A stretch of DNA of 64,000 nucleotides from Neotamlana nanhaiensis (GCF_000943555.1 NZ_JTDV01000005.1:310001-374000), one strand, 5' to 3'; shown: positions 18,227 to 26,876, counted from the first letter of the stretch. Program-made: numbers and translations. The notes: generated by a model not told the origin, from the sequence alone.

Positions 18227-18270
18227 AAAAGTAATCGGATTTTTAACTCATAAGAATTCGGTTACTTTTT
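18227..18270 (+). terminator. Probable terminator hairpin after clpB
   Basis: AAAAGTAATCGGA (18227-18239) pairs with TTCGGTTACTTTT (18257-18269), mostly Watson-Crick with two wobble or weak positions, and ends in a T-run. It lies about 50 nt after the clpB stop. Confidence 0.5.
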
Positions 18271-18436
18271 CAATTCTTATAAATCTCATATTGATTTTCA
18301 ATAAATTACTAGCTGTAAGCTTAATTTTAAGTTGGTTCTAAAAAAAATCAACAATTTGGTGTTAATAAAAATGAGCAAATCTTCGATAAACGGTTGCTTT
18401 TTATCTTTAATTTAGCATCACAATTGCAAAACACTT

Positions 18437-18456
18437 ATTAGTAATTCTATACTAAT
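18437..18456. promoter_or_regulatory. Inverted repeat upstream of deoC
   Basis: ATTAGTA (18437-18443) and TACTAAT (18450-18456) are perfect inverted copies 6 nt apart, ending 45 bp before the deoC start. It could be an operator for nucleoside control; no regulator gene is nearby. Confidence 0.3.
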
Positions 18457-18501
18457 GCGTTGCTTTTTTTCGTTAAAAATTAACACCCTATACAACAACT
18501 A

Positions 18502-19245
18502 ATGAACATATCACACTTTATTGATTATACACTTGTAGCGCCCTCAACTACCGAACATGAAATTATAGATCATTGTTATAGTGCCAGAAAAAACGGGAAC
18601 TACGCGGTAACAATAAACAGTTGTTATGTGCCGTTAGCCAAACAATTATTGGCCGATAGTGTTATTAAAACCTGTGCCACTATTGGATATCCATTTGGTT
18701 TTGCTGACACAAAAGCTAAAGTTTTCGAGGCTACCCAAGCCATAAATGTTGGAGCCGACGAAATTGAAATGGTTATTAATTTAGGCTACTTAAAAAGCAG
18801 AAATTACGTTTCGGTTTTAAAAGATATTTTTGAGGTAAAACAAGCTATTGGTAACATACCGCTTAAAGTTACCATAGAAATTTCGGAATTAACTAAAAAC
18901 GAAATTATTAAAGCCTGTGAAATTTGTTTAGATGCACGAGTAGATTACATAAAAACTTCAACTGGATTCTCGAAAAGTGGTGCGACTTTAACCGCCGTTA
19001 AAATCATTAAGAAAACGGTAAAAAATAAAATAAAAATTATTGCTTCTAGCGGTATAGACGATTACGAATCTATTTTAAAATATATTGAAAGTGGTGCCGA
19101 TTTAGTTGGAACTTCAACAAACGTGATGCAAGTAAATAAAACGCAACAAGCAAGAAACTCGAAGATTTTCAAACAATATATTGATAACTTGGAGCATAAG
19201 CAGAATACCGAAAACCACGCCAAAATATTAAAAGAAATGGATTAA
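18502..19245 (+). CDS. deoC: Deoxyribose-phosphate aldolase
   Basis: DeoC splits 2-deoxyribose 5-phosphate into glyceraldehyde 3-phosphate and acetaldehyde in deoxynucleoside catabolism. The 247-residue TIM-barrel protein has the expected landmarks: HFIDYTLVAPSTTE at the N-terminus, CATIGYPFGF, GADEIEMVINLGYL, the Schiff-base lysine in VDYIKTSTGF (K151), KIIASSGIDD with the second catalytic lysine just before it, and the phosphate loop GADLVGTS. It converges with pxpC with 1 nt between the stops, and its last codons form part of a shared terminator. Confidence 0.93.
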   Translation: MNISHFIDYTLVAPSTTEHEIIDHCYSARKNGNYAVTINSCYVPLAKQLLADSVIKTCATIGYPFGFADTKAKVFEATQAINVGADEIEMVINLGYLKSRNYVSVLKDIFEVKQAIGNIPLKVTIEISELTKNEIIKACEICLDARVDYIKTSTGFSKSGATLTAVKIIKKTVKNKIKIIASSGIDDYESILKYIESGADLVGTSTNVMQVNKTQQARNSKIFKQYIDNLEHKQNTENHAKILKEMD

Positions 19246-19262
19246 TTCATTTCTTTTTTTTT
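19230..19262. terminator. Terminator embedded in the 3' ends of deoC and pxpC
   Basis: AAAAGAAATG (19230-19239) pairs perfectly with CATTTCTTTT (19248-19257). The 8-nt loop and stem hold both stop codons (TAA 19243-19245; TGA on the minus strand 19249-19247). T-rich sequence follows on the plus strand. The stem is therefore also coding on both strands. Confidence 0.65.
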
Positions 19263-20107
19263 GCCTTCAATTTAAAACTCACACTCGCTCCTGTAAACTT
19301 TTGAGCCAAAATATTTAAGGCTTCCTCGGTTAATTGAAGTACACGTGGATAACCTCCCGTGGTTTGGCAATCGCGCATTAACACAATTAATTTTCCAGAA
19401 GGTGTTAATTGCACTGTACCGGGTAAAACAGCCGAAGTTATAATGGGCTCTAAAGTATTTTCTAAGGTCTCAGCTAACTGATACGCCATTCTATTATTGT
19501 CTTTTGAAATGGTAAACGGTTGAGACAACAACTGTTCTTGTTGTTCTTTAGAAAGTAAATCGAATTCCGCACCTTTAAAAACTTCAATAGTTGAGGATTT
19601 TAAATAATCATCATTAAATTTAATTGAAGCAAATGAAGGCCTATAATTCGATGGTATGGTATTATAACTTAACGCATCGCCTTTTTTAATGATTTGGTTT
19701 TCAGTTATTGTTGCATACATCGATTTACTTCCTAAAACGGTTGGTGTTTTAAATCCACCCAAAACCGCCAAATAAGCTCTAAAACCTTGTTTTAATTTCC
19801 CAAAGGATAATACATCTCCAGAATTGACAACAATAGCCTTATATCTTAATATTTTTGTATTGTTGATTTTAGTATCCATATCGGCTCCAGAAATAGCAAC
19901 AACCGTAGGTTGATTAAACTGAACTTTAGCACCTAACATGGTCATTTCTAAAACAGCTTCATTGGGATTATTTCCTAAAATCGCATTAGCAAAAGTCGCT
20001 GCCTTTTTATCCATTGCACCAGAAAAAGGCACTCCGATGTATTGGTGATTGTTTCGCCCAAAATCTTGAACGCTCGTATAAAATCCGGCATGTAAAACTT
20101 TAAGCAT
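19247..20107 (-). CDS. pxpC: 5-oxoprolinase subunit PxpC (biotin-dependent carboxyltransferase-like)
   Basis: PxpC is the third subunit of the bacterial PxpABC enzyme, which opens 5-oxoproline (pyroglutamate) to glutamate with ATP. The 286-residue product has the KipA/carboxyltransferase AHS2 features: FYTSVQDFGRNNHQYIGVPFSGAMDKKAA at the N-terminus (conserved Gly/Arg/Asp), NEAVLEMTMLG, and near the C-terminus VLMRDCQTTGGYPRVL. It overlaps pxpB by 8 nt and is last in the operon. The C-terminus ends in a lysine run encoded within the shared terminator. Confidence 0.92.
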   Translation of the reverse strand: MLKVLHAGFYTSVQDFGRNNHQYIGVPFSGAMDKKAATFANAILGNNPNEAVLEMTMLGAKVQFNQPTVVAISGADMDTKINNTKILRYKAIVVNSGDVLSFGKLKQGFRAYLAVLGGFKTPTVLGSKSMYATITENQIIKKGDALSYNTIPSNYRPSFASIKFNDDYLKSSTIEVFKGAEFDLLSKEQQEQLLSQPFTISKDNNRMAYQLAETLENTLEPIITSAVLPGTVQLTPSGKLIVLMRDCQTTGGYPRVLQLTEEALNILAQKFTGASVSFKLKAKKKK

Positions 20108-20831
20108 TAATCACCTCGCTTTCTATTAAATATACATCATGTGCCACTAAGGTGTTGATGTCGTTAAATTCCTCTTTTGAAATTTGATAAAACTGAATAC
20201 AATCACCAGCTTTAGCAAAACAAGGCTCACTTTTATTTACATTAAAAAAATTGATTGGCGTTTTACCAATTATATTCCACCCACCCGGGCTATCACTAGG
20301 ATAAACACCTGTTTGATTACCACCAATGGCCACCGAACCTTTATCTATTTGCTGTCTTGGTGTGGCTTTTCGAGCTGTTGCAAGCATATCGTCTAATCCG
20401 CCTAAATATAGAAATCCGGGTAAAAAACCAATAAAATAAACTTTGTAAATGGCTTTTGAATGTCGTTCGATTATTTCTTCAATAGATATATTTTTTTCTT
20501 TTGAAATAAACTCTAAATCAATTCCAAAACTACTGTCGTAGCACACTGGTATTTTCCACAATTTTTGCCTTAGCTGAATAACTTCGGCTTTGCTCGAATA
20601 GATATCTTTTAATTGATTAATGATTGCGTCAAAATCATCAATTTCTTTTTTAAAATGAATTAAAAGCGATTGATAAGCATGCGTTAAACTCATAATTTTA
20701 AAACCTTCAGAAGCTTCTATTTTAGCTTTAAACTGAAGGATGTCATTTAAAATAGCTTCATCAATTACTTTAGGCCATTCTACTAAAATAGATTTTTCGT
20801 TATAGGGTTTGTATGTTAATTTATGATTCAT
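20100..20831 (-). CDS. pxpB: 5-oxoprolinase subunit PxpB (KipI-like)
   Basis: PxpB is the second subunit of the ATP-dependent 5-oxoprolinase; relatives include KipI, the sporulation kinase inhibitor of Bacillus. The 243-residue protein shows IPVCYDSSFGIDLE, FLPGFLYLGGLD, RKATPRQQIDKGSVAIGGNQTG and SPGGWNIIGKTP, all conserved in the AHS1 domain. It is located 3 nt after pxpA and overlaps pxpC by 8 nt, which fits a stoichiometric complex. Role in the enzyme is by family knowledge. Confidence 0.92.
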   Translation of the reverse strand: MNHKLTYKPYNEKSILVEWPKVIDEAILNDILQFKAKIEASEGFKIMSLTHAYQSLLIHFKKEIDDFDAIINQLKDIYSSKAEVIQLRQKLWKIPVCYDSSFGIDLEFISKEKNISIEEIIERHSKAIYKVYFIGFLPGFLYLGGLDDMLATARKATPRQQIDKGSVAIGGNQTGVYPSDSPGGWNIIGKTPINFFNVNKSEPCFAKAGDCIQFYQISKEEFNDINTLVAHDVYLIESEVINA

Positions 20832-20834
20832 AAA

Positions 20835-21575
20835 CTAACTTACAAAGAGGTTTTTCAACTTTAACTGCTCCGTCAAATAGTATAATAATGTTTCGGCATT
20901 CGGATTATCTCCATGAACGCAAAAGGTTTCTGCTTTAATATCTATTTTGGCATTATTTACAGTTAAAACTTTCTGTTCAGTTACCATGGTGTAAACATGC
21001 TTAAAGACTTCTTCGGGATCTTTTATCACAGCATTTTCATGTATTCTTGAAACTAATGTTAAATCCTCATTATAATTTCTATCGGCAAATCCTTCAAAAA
21101 CAACTTCGATATTATTTTTAAGGGCTAAATATGCTAATACCGATTTATAAGGCGCATATAATTTCACCTTAAATGGTAGTTGGTTTATAGTTTCAATTAC
21201 GGCTCTTGCAGCTTCCGCATCAATTGCTGCGAGATTATATAAAGCACCATGAGGCTTTATGTGGTGAAGTGTCGCATTCGCTTCATTTAAAACTCGAAGT
21301 AAATCTCGAATTTGATTCAATAACGACCTAATTAAATCCTCGTAAGAGATATTCAACACCTTCCGCCCAAAATTAACTTTATCTGGAAACGAAGGATGTG
21401 CACCTATTTTAACATGATGTTGTTGCGCTAATTTTACAACAGTTCGCATAGTAGCTTCGTCTCCTGCGTGACCACCACAAGCAATGTTACAAGACGACAC
21501 TAAAGGTAACAACTGCGCTTCATTACCTGTGCCCTCGCCTACATCTACATTGATATCGATATATTGTTTTTCCAC
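20835..21575 (-). CDS. pxpA: 5-oxoprolinase subunit PxpA (LamB/YcsF family)
   Basis: PxpA forms the hydrolytic or ring-opening part of the PxpABC complex. The 246 residues include the family signature DINVDVGEGTGNE (normally DLNxDxGE), SCNIACGGHAGDEATM with the HAGD site, IGAHPSFPD, HIKPHGALYN, EGFADRNY and FCVHGDNPNAE. The start codon overlaps the stop of the NRAMP-like gene by 1 nt, so the transporter and enzyme are translationally linked. Substrate is inferred to be pyroglutamate, a common by-product of glutamine and gamma-glutamyl chemistry. Confidence 0.93.
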   Translation of the reverse strand: MEKQYIDINVDVGEGTGNEAQLLPLVSSCNIACGGHAGDEATMRTVVKLAQQHHVKIGAHPSFPDKVNFGRKVLNISYEDLIRSLLNQIRDLLRVLNEANATLHHIKPHGALYNLAAIDAEAARAVIETINQLPFKVKLYAPYKSVLAYLALKNNIEVVFEGFADRNYNEDLTLVSRIHENAVIKDPEEVFKHVYTMVTEQKVLTVNNAKIDIKAETFCVHGDNPNAETLLYYLTEQLKLKNLFVS

Positions 21576-22804
21576 TAAAACAGATTTAAACTGAATACTT
21601 TATTAAGTGTTGCTAGTGAAAGTAAGATACTAATTAATAAGATTAAAAACCCAAAAATATTTTGTTTGATTGCGTTTTTATGTCTTCCTAAAACGGAAGA
21701 TTTATTGACTATCCACAATAAAAAGGCTGCAATAAAAGGTAACAAAATACCATTGGACACTTGGGCAAATTTAATAATATCGATAGGTTTTAACCCTACC
21801 GAATACAGCACAACGCCTAACCCTAAAACAAGCATCCAAACGGCTCTGAATTTTGAATTTTTAAGATTGGAAGTCCACCCAAAACATCCACTGGCTACGT
21901 AAGCTGCAGCTAATGGCGCGGTAATAGCACTGGTTAAACCTGCTGCAAACAACCCAACCGACAAAAAATATTTTGCGAACCTACCGAATAATGGCTCTAA
22001 GCCTTTTGCTAAATCGGTAGCGCTAGTTATCGTATCACCTTGAATAGACGCCGCTGAAATAATAACAGCCATGGACACCAATCCGCCTAAAATAACCGAA
22101 ATCATAGTATCTTTTCTGGCTAGTTTTAAATCTTCAGTGGTTTGCCATTTTTCCTTTACCAATGATGCGTGCAAAAACAAATTGTAAGGTACCACGGTAG
22201 TACCAATTAATGCAATTATTAAAAGTAGACTGTCATCTGGAAAACTGGGTATAAATGCACTTTTTAAGATTAATGACAAATCTGGTTTCGTTAAAATTGC
22301 CGAAAATAGAAAAGCTAAACTCATCACTATAACTAAACCCAACAACACCCGCTCTAAAACTTTATAATTACCAAAATAAAGCAATACAAAAGCTAAAACG
22401 CCCAAAACCAAACTAAACCAATTGAATGTAACGCCACTAACTTGTGTATTTGCAGTACCAAAAAGGGTTTCTAGCCCCAAAACGCCACCCGTAATATTTC
22501 CTGCTTCGTAAGCTGCATTCCCTATTACAATAGCAGAAAACATGAGTAACACCACTAAGATTTTGAATATAGGATGTTTAATTTCGGTTCTAATAATTTC
22601 CGATAAGCCTTTTTGAGTTACAATACCTATTCTAGCCGACATTTCCTGTAACACAACAGTTGCAATAATAGATAGCACCATGGCCCACAGCAGTGCAAAA
22701 CCAAAATTTACACCTGCAAGCGTACAAACCGTAACTGTACCGGGGCCAATAAATGCTGCTGCAATTAATGGCCCCGGACCTATATTTTTAAACCAGTTTT
22801 TCAT
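21575..22804 (-). CDS. NRAMP-fold membrane transporter lacking the metal-site residues
   Basis: This 409-residue protein has about 11 membrane helices and clear NRAMP-family architecture: GPGPLIAAAF in helix 1, LQEMSARIGIVTQKGL after helix 2, and NLFLHASLVKEKW in helix 6. The canonical metal-binding residues are absent. Helix 1 reads G20-P-G-T23 where metal transporters have Asp-Pro-Gly-Asn, and helix 6 reads V205-P-Y-N where they have Met-Pro-His-Asn. It sits between a DUF2891 lipoprotein gene and pxpA with 1-nt overlaps on both sides. From context I infer uptake of 5-oxoproline or a related compound rather than Mn or Fe. Automatic annotation would probably call it a divalent metal transporter. 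Confidence 0.85.
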   Translation of the reverse strand: MKNWFKNIGPGPLIAAAFIGPGTVTVCTLAGVNFGFALLWAMVLSIIATVVLQEMSARIGIVTQKGLSEIIRTEIKHPIFKILVVLLMFSAIVIGNAAYEAGNITGGVLGLETLFGTANTQVSGVTFNWFSLVLGVLAFVLLYFGNYKVLERVLLGLVIVMSLAFLFSAILTKPDLSLILKSAFIPSFPDDSLLLIIALIGTTVVPYNLFLHASLVKEKWQTTEDLKLARKDTMISVILGGLVSMAVIISAASIQGDTITSATDLAKGLEPLFGRFAKYFLSVGLFAAGLTSAITAPLAAAYVASGCFGWTSNLKNSKFRAVWMLVLGLGVVLYSVGLKPIDIIKFAQVSNGILLPFIAAFLLWIVNKSSVLGRHKNAIKQNIFGFLILLISILLSLATLNKVFSLNLF

Positions 22805-23919
22805 TATTGTGGCATTCCGTTTAACGCATAAATAGCAAAACTACCCAACCAATGTCCGCCTTCGTAGTTATCGCCAAAAATACTTGGTAAGGAATGATTG
22901 ATGTGATAATTTGCTACATTTTGTAAATGTTGGTATTCTGGTAAGCCTTTTGATATTTTGTAGAAATTCCATGCGCGTGAAAAGTTTACACCATCTAAAT
23001 GCACTAAATGACCATCGGATCTATCGGAAACTAAACCAACTTCTAGCTTGTAGTTTTTGTTTTTAAGTTCTGGTAAAAACGCATTTAACCATGTTTTAAA
23101 TTCATTTTTTGGTAATAAGCGTTTCATTAAAGCGGCTTCTTCCAAACACGGTGATAAAAAGTCGCTCCCACTTGGTTCCCAACTCATCGGACAATTAATA
23201 TCATTTAAAAAGAAATATTTGGCGCGCTCTGTAATGGTCATTTTTAAGGCTTCATGATTTACCGTTTCGGCATAATCGTAAGCGAAATTGAGTCCGAAAG
23301 CAGTATTTGTATGCGTTCCTACACGTTGTGGATAATTTAATTTAGGTAAAAAGGCAATGTATTTTTCTGCAATTAAATCGGTTAGTGGTTGTAAGTTACT
23401 TTCCAAAGTTCTTGCGGTTTCGCTATCCCAAGTATGTAGCTCTTCGGCTAATTTTAACAACCACGCCCATCCATAAGTGCGCTCGAATGATTTGTTATGT
23501 TCCCCTTGAAAATATTCAATTTCTTTGGCTATATTTTCTTTTGAAATATTATTTAGAAGTCTCGCTTTTATGCCTTCAGCATCATCAATATTAGGAAACT
23601 GTTTTAACAAACTCACTAAACTCCAATGTCCGTGCACCGAAGAATGCCAATCGAAACAACCATAAAATGCAGGATGCAATGTGCTTGGTGCTTTTAAATC
23701 GGAATCACTACCTAAGGTTTGAGACAACTTATTTGGGTACTCGTTGTTTATACAATGTAATGGTAAACCTGCAAGCTTATGGGCTTGCTCTAAATTTAGA
23801 GTTGGCTTTTCGGCTATTTCTACCTTTTGATTTGTGCTTTGTTCAGTTGAAGTTTGCTGTTTTGAGTTGTTACAACTGAAAATAGCGAAAAAAATAATGG
23901 CTATTATTCGTTTTTTCAT
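22804..23919 (-). CDS. DUF2891 domain-containing lipoprotein
   Basis: This 371-residue protein has a lipoprotein signal peptide (FFAIFSC, Cys at 16) and then a polar linker of about 25 residues rich in Gln, Ser and Thr. The rest matches DUF2891: HPAFYGCFDWHSSVHGHW with several His, ERTYGWAWLLKLAEEL, RVGTHTNTAFGLNFAYDYA, WEPSGSDFLSPCLEEA, and a C-terminal EGGHWLGSFAIYAL. The family is mostly alpha-helical, probably an alpha/alpha toroid, with no proven activity. It is the first gene of the 5-oxoproline operon and overlaps the transporter gene by 1 nt (TAATG). It may process a periplasmic substrate that releases 5-oxoproline, but this is inference. Confidence 0.85.
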   Translation of the reverse strand: MKKRIIAIIFFAIFSCNNSKQQTSTEQSTNQKVEIAEKPTLNLEQAHKLAGLPLHCINNEYPNKLSQTLGSDSDLKAPSTLHPAFYGCFDWHSSVHGHWSLVSLLKQFPNIDDAEGIKARLLNNISKENIAKEIEYFQGEHNKSFERTYGWAWLLKLAEELHTWDSETARTLESNLQPLTDLIAEKYIAFLPKLNYPQRVGTHTNTAFGLNFAYDYAETVNHEALKMTITERAKYFFLNDINCPMSWEPSGSDFLSPCLEEAALMKRLLPKNEFKTWLNAFLPELKNKNYKLEVGLVSDRSDGHLVHLDGVNFSRAWNFYKISKGLPEYQHLQNVANYHINHSLPSIFGDNYEGGHWLGSFAIYALNGMPQ

Positions 23920-24015
23920 AGTGTAAATCTATTAAAAGATTGCCAATATTTGTCTTAAAATCGACTCTAAAACAACTAACAGAATAGAACGACAGAAAAA
24001 TTTAAATTAACCTTA

Positions 24016-24720
24016 TTATTCCTTAGTTGTTTTGTCTTTATAACTTTTTATTATGTCAAAAGTATAACAAGCTTTTATACCAAAGGTGGTAGCCATTTTA
24101 TTTTTAAAAATATTATTATCACTAACATCGAATGCTACTTGTGGGGATTCATCTACTAAAAATTGCTTATTATTTGAACCATATTCTTGTACAAACCAAT
24201 CTCTTGGTTGACGTACATTGAAAAACTCAATGGTTGCTACAATCATCATACTTCCAGCAAATTTATGACCAATACCAAAACCAAAATCAAGCATATTAAA
24301 AAAATCTTGATTGTCACTTGATTGATTAATAGATATAGGGTTTACAAAAGTTATGAATGTTAAACCATAAGGTACTCGAATGCTATCATTTATTTTTAAT
24401 GTCTTTCCTGTATAAGCTATACCTAAACTAAAATTACTTTTGAAGTTTTGAGCCTTTTCTATTAAAACATTTTTTGTAGCTAAATCAACAACTGGATTTT
24501 GGTATAAATCTTTTAGAATATAACTACCTCCTATTCCCGCAATAAATGATATTTTTTGGTCACCCTTAATAACGCCACCCACCTTTGTTGTATCTATAAC
24601 ATTTTGTTTAGTTAGATCTGTTTGTTTTTGAGTATTTCCTTCTTCATTTTTTGATTTATTTTGACCGATAATGAGATTTACACAAATGAGTAAAAAAAAT
24701 AATGTGATTGATTTTTTCAT
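24016..24720 (-). CDS. Exported protein of unknown function, probable outer-membrane beta-barrel
   Basis: I do not recognise this 234-residue protein. It has a Sec signal peptide (FFLLICVNLIIGQ), then a polar region rich in Lys, Gln and Thr (about 22-50). From about residue 55 onward alternating patterns such as KISFIAGIGGSYIL, FSLGIAYTGKTL, YGLTFITFVNP and FGIKACYTFD suggest membrane beta-strands. There is no T9SS sorting domain. It is a single gene 96 nt beyond the start of the DUF2891 gene on the same strand, so it may be the upstream neighbour of that operon, though the gap suggests separate transcription. Confidence 0.6.
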   Translation of the reverse strand: MKKSITLFFLLICVNLIIGQNKSKNEEGNTQKQTDLTKQNVIDTTKVGGVIKGDQKISFIAGIGGSYILKDLYQNPVVDLATKNVLIEKAQNFKSNFSLGIAYTGKTLKINDSIRVPYGLTFITFVNPISINQSSDNQDFFNMLDFGFGIGHKFAGSMMIVATIEFFNVRQPRDWFVQEYGSNNKQFLVDESPQVAFDVSDNNIFKNKMATTFGIKACYTFDIIKSYKDKTTKE

Positions 24721-25340
24721 AATTAATAGTTTTTGGTTAGTAGAAATTATTAACGCATTGGATTTTCCAAGGCTATCAAATCACTATTAATTATCTAAGG
24801 GAATCTAAATATAATAAATTTTAACAATAAATCACTTACAAAATATGTTTTTTATGATTATTGAAATAAATTGATAAATCTTTTGTAAATACCGAAATTA
24901 CATGTAGGTAAAAGTTAACATTATTTTCACATAAGCAAATGAATATGAAAAGATTAACTAAACATATAGTTTATGGTGAGTTATTAAATTTTGATTTTAA
25001 AGTATCATTATATCATCAAAACTTATATATCTAAATATAAAACCAAATAAGACTAGAATTATGGTCATTAATTGACACCACTTTAAGGGCTGTACTTTAG
25101 GAAGCGATATTTCTAAATTAAACTTTATCATAACTATTAACTTCAATCGATTTGCTTTGTATTATCAATTTTTATCTTTTCGCAATATTTTTTAGTATTA
25201 CAAAGTTAAATACAGTATCAAAAGTCAAATCATAATAAAGATGTATTTGAAAAACACAAAAACTTTAAAAGCACGTAACCACTCTAACGCTCGTTTTTAA
25301 CGAGTTCCATCAATAAAAAAAATCCGGTTCGCGCAGAAAT
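24721..25340. other. 620-bp gene-poor, AT-rich interval
   Basis: No full gene is supported here. The stretch holds a 31-codon open frame (24939-25034) resembling the start of a TonB-dependent receptor, and a small hairpin CTCGTT-TTT-AACGAG (25290-25304) beyond the yifB stop. Otherwise I see AT-rich sequence with no tRNA, repeat array or recognisable RNA. Confidence 0.5.
24939..25034 (+). pseudogene. Possible N-terminal remnant of a SusC/RagA-type receptor
   Basis: The 31-codon frame reads MNMKRLTKHIV, then GELLNFDFKVSL, then stops. The pattern of an N-terminal Lys/Arg cluster followed by LNFDFK-like residues is typical of the extended signal sequence of flavobacterial SusC/RagA TonB-dependent receptors, but the hydrophobic core and the rest are missing. 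It could be a decayed leftover or chance. No matching receptor sequence is seen downstream. Confidence 0.25.
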
Positions 25341-26876
25341 TTACCCCAACCACCCATCTCTATCTAAACTTCTGTATTGAATAGCTTCACTGATATGGCT
25401 ACCGTTAACTTTTTCGGAACCTTCTAAATCGGCAATGGTTCGAGATACTTTTAGAATACGATCGTAAGCTCTAGCTGATAAATTTAAACGTTCCATAGCC
25501 GTTTTTAAAAGTTCTTTTGAAGCATCATCTAACACACAATATTTACGTATTTGCTTGGTATTCATTTGGGCGTTGTAATGCACGGTATCGCTTTCGGCAA
25601 AGCGTTTGGTTTGCACTTCTCTGGCTTTGGTAACACGTTTACGAATTTCAACTGAAGTTTCGCCTTTTCTATCATCGCTTAATTTATCGAAAGGCACGGG
25701 TGTTACTTCAATGTGAATATCGATTCTATCTAACAACGGACCTGAAATTTTACTCAAATAGCGCTGCATTTCGGCAGGACTTGATGTTACAGGAGCATCC
25801 GGATCGTTAAAATAACCTCCAGGACTCGGGTTCATACTGGCAACCAACATAAACGACGACGGATAAGTTACCGTAAACTTAGCACGTGAAATGGTCACTT
25901 CTCGATCTTCGAGAGGCTGACGCATAACTTCTAAAACTTCCCGTTTAAATTCTGGTAACTCGTCTAAAAACAACACGCCATTGTGCGATAAGGAGATTTC
26001 TCCCGGTTGCGGATAACTACCACCGCCAACCAAAGCCACATTTGATATGGTATGATGCGGACTCCTAAACGGGCGTTGTGCCATAAGTCCGCTATCTTTT
26101 ACACGCCCAACAACCGAGTGTATTTTGGTGGTTTCGAGTGCTTCGTGAAGCGTCATAGGAGGTAAAATGCTTGGTAAACGTTTGGCTAACATAGTTTTTC
26201 CTGCACCTGGTGGCCCTATTAAAATAATATTATGTCCGCCAGCTGCAGCAATTTCCATACAACGTTTTATGCCTTCTTGTCCTTTTACATCAGCAAAATC
26301 GAACTCTGGAAAATCGAGACTTTTTTCAAATTCTTTTCTGGTATCAATAATGGTTTGCTCTAAGGCTTCACCTTTATCGAAATAGTTTATAACTTGTTTA
26401 ATGTTTTCAACACCATAAACCTCTAAATCATTTACAATGGCAGCTTCTTTAGCGTTTTGTTTAGGTAAAATAAAACCTTTAAACCCTTCTTCTCTAGCTT
26501 TTACTGCAATTGGTAATGCGCCTTTTATGGGTTGCAATGTGCCATCGAGCGAGAGCTCTCCCATAATTAAATAGCGTTCTAAATTATCGGCTTTAATTTG
26601 GCTTGTTGAAGCCAAAATACCAATGGCTAAAGTTAAATCGTAGGCGCTACCTTCTTTTCGTAAATCGGCAGGCGACATATTAATTATTATTTTTTTTCCT
26701 GGTATTCTATAACCGTTATTTTGTAGTGCCGCTGCAATACGGTAGTTGCTTTCTTTTATGGCATTATCGGGTAATCCTACTAAGTGATAGCCAATACCTT
26801 TGTCTACATTTACTTCAACAGTTATGGTGGTGGCTTCAACGCCAAAAACGGCACTTCCAAAAACTTTTTTTAGCAT
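25341..26876 (-). CDS. YifB/ComM family Mg-chelatase-like AAA+ ATPase
   Basis: This 511-residue protein has the N-terminal ChlI-like domain with a Lon-protease-type fold (FGVEATTITVEVNVDKG, GLPDNAIKES, IGILASTSQIKA), a central AAA+ ATPase with Walker A GPPGAGKTMLAKRLP, Walker B VLFLDELPEF and the sensor stretch MNPSPGGY, and a C-terminal Mg-chelatase domain (LNLSARAYDRILKVSRTIADLEG). In naturally transformable bacteria ComM is a hexameric helicase promoting branch migration in recombination. Whether this host is competent is unknown. Expected length and no defects. It is transcribed alone. Confidence 0.93.
   Translation of the reverse strand: MLKKVFGSAVFGVEATTITVEVNVDKGIGYHLVGLPDNAIKESNYRIAAALQNNGYRIPGKKIIINMSPADLRKEGSAYDLTLAIGILASTSQIKADNLERYLIMGELSLDGTLQPIKGALPIAVKAREEGFKGFILPKQNAKEAAIVNDLEVYGVENIKQVINYFDKGEALEQTIIDTRKEFEKSLDFPEFDFADVKGQEGIKRCMEIAAAGGHNIILIGPPGAGKTMLAKRLPSILPPMTLHEALETTKIHSVVGRVKDSGLMAQRPFRSPHHTISNVALVGGGSYPQPGEISLSHNGVLFLDELPEFKREVLEVMRQPLEDREVTISRAKFTVTYPSSFMLVASMNPSPGGYFNDPDAPVTSSPAEMQRYLSKISGPLLDRIDIHIEVTPVPFDKLSDDRKGETSVEIRKRVTKAREVQTKRFAESDTVHYNAQMNTKQIRKYCVLDDASKELLKTAMERLNLSARAYDRILKVSRTIADLEGSEKVNGSHISEAIQYRSLDRDGWLG

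Larger units (their letters stand above)
18177..18501 (+). other. Non-coding gap between clpB and deoC
   Basis: No gene is supported in these 325 bp. The interval holds a terminator-like hairpin after clpB (18227-18270) and a short inverted repeat before deoC (18437-18456). The rest is AT-rich sequence without visible structure. Confidence 0.6.
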
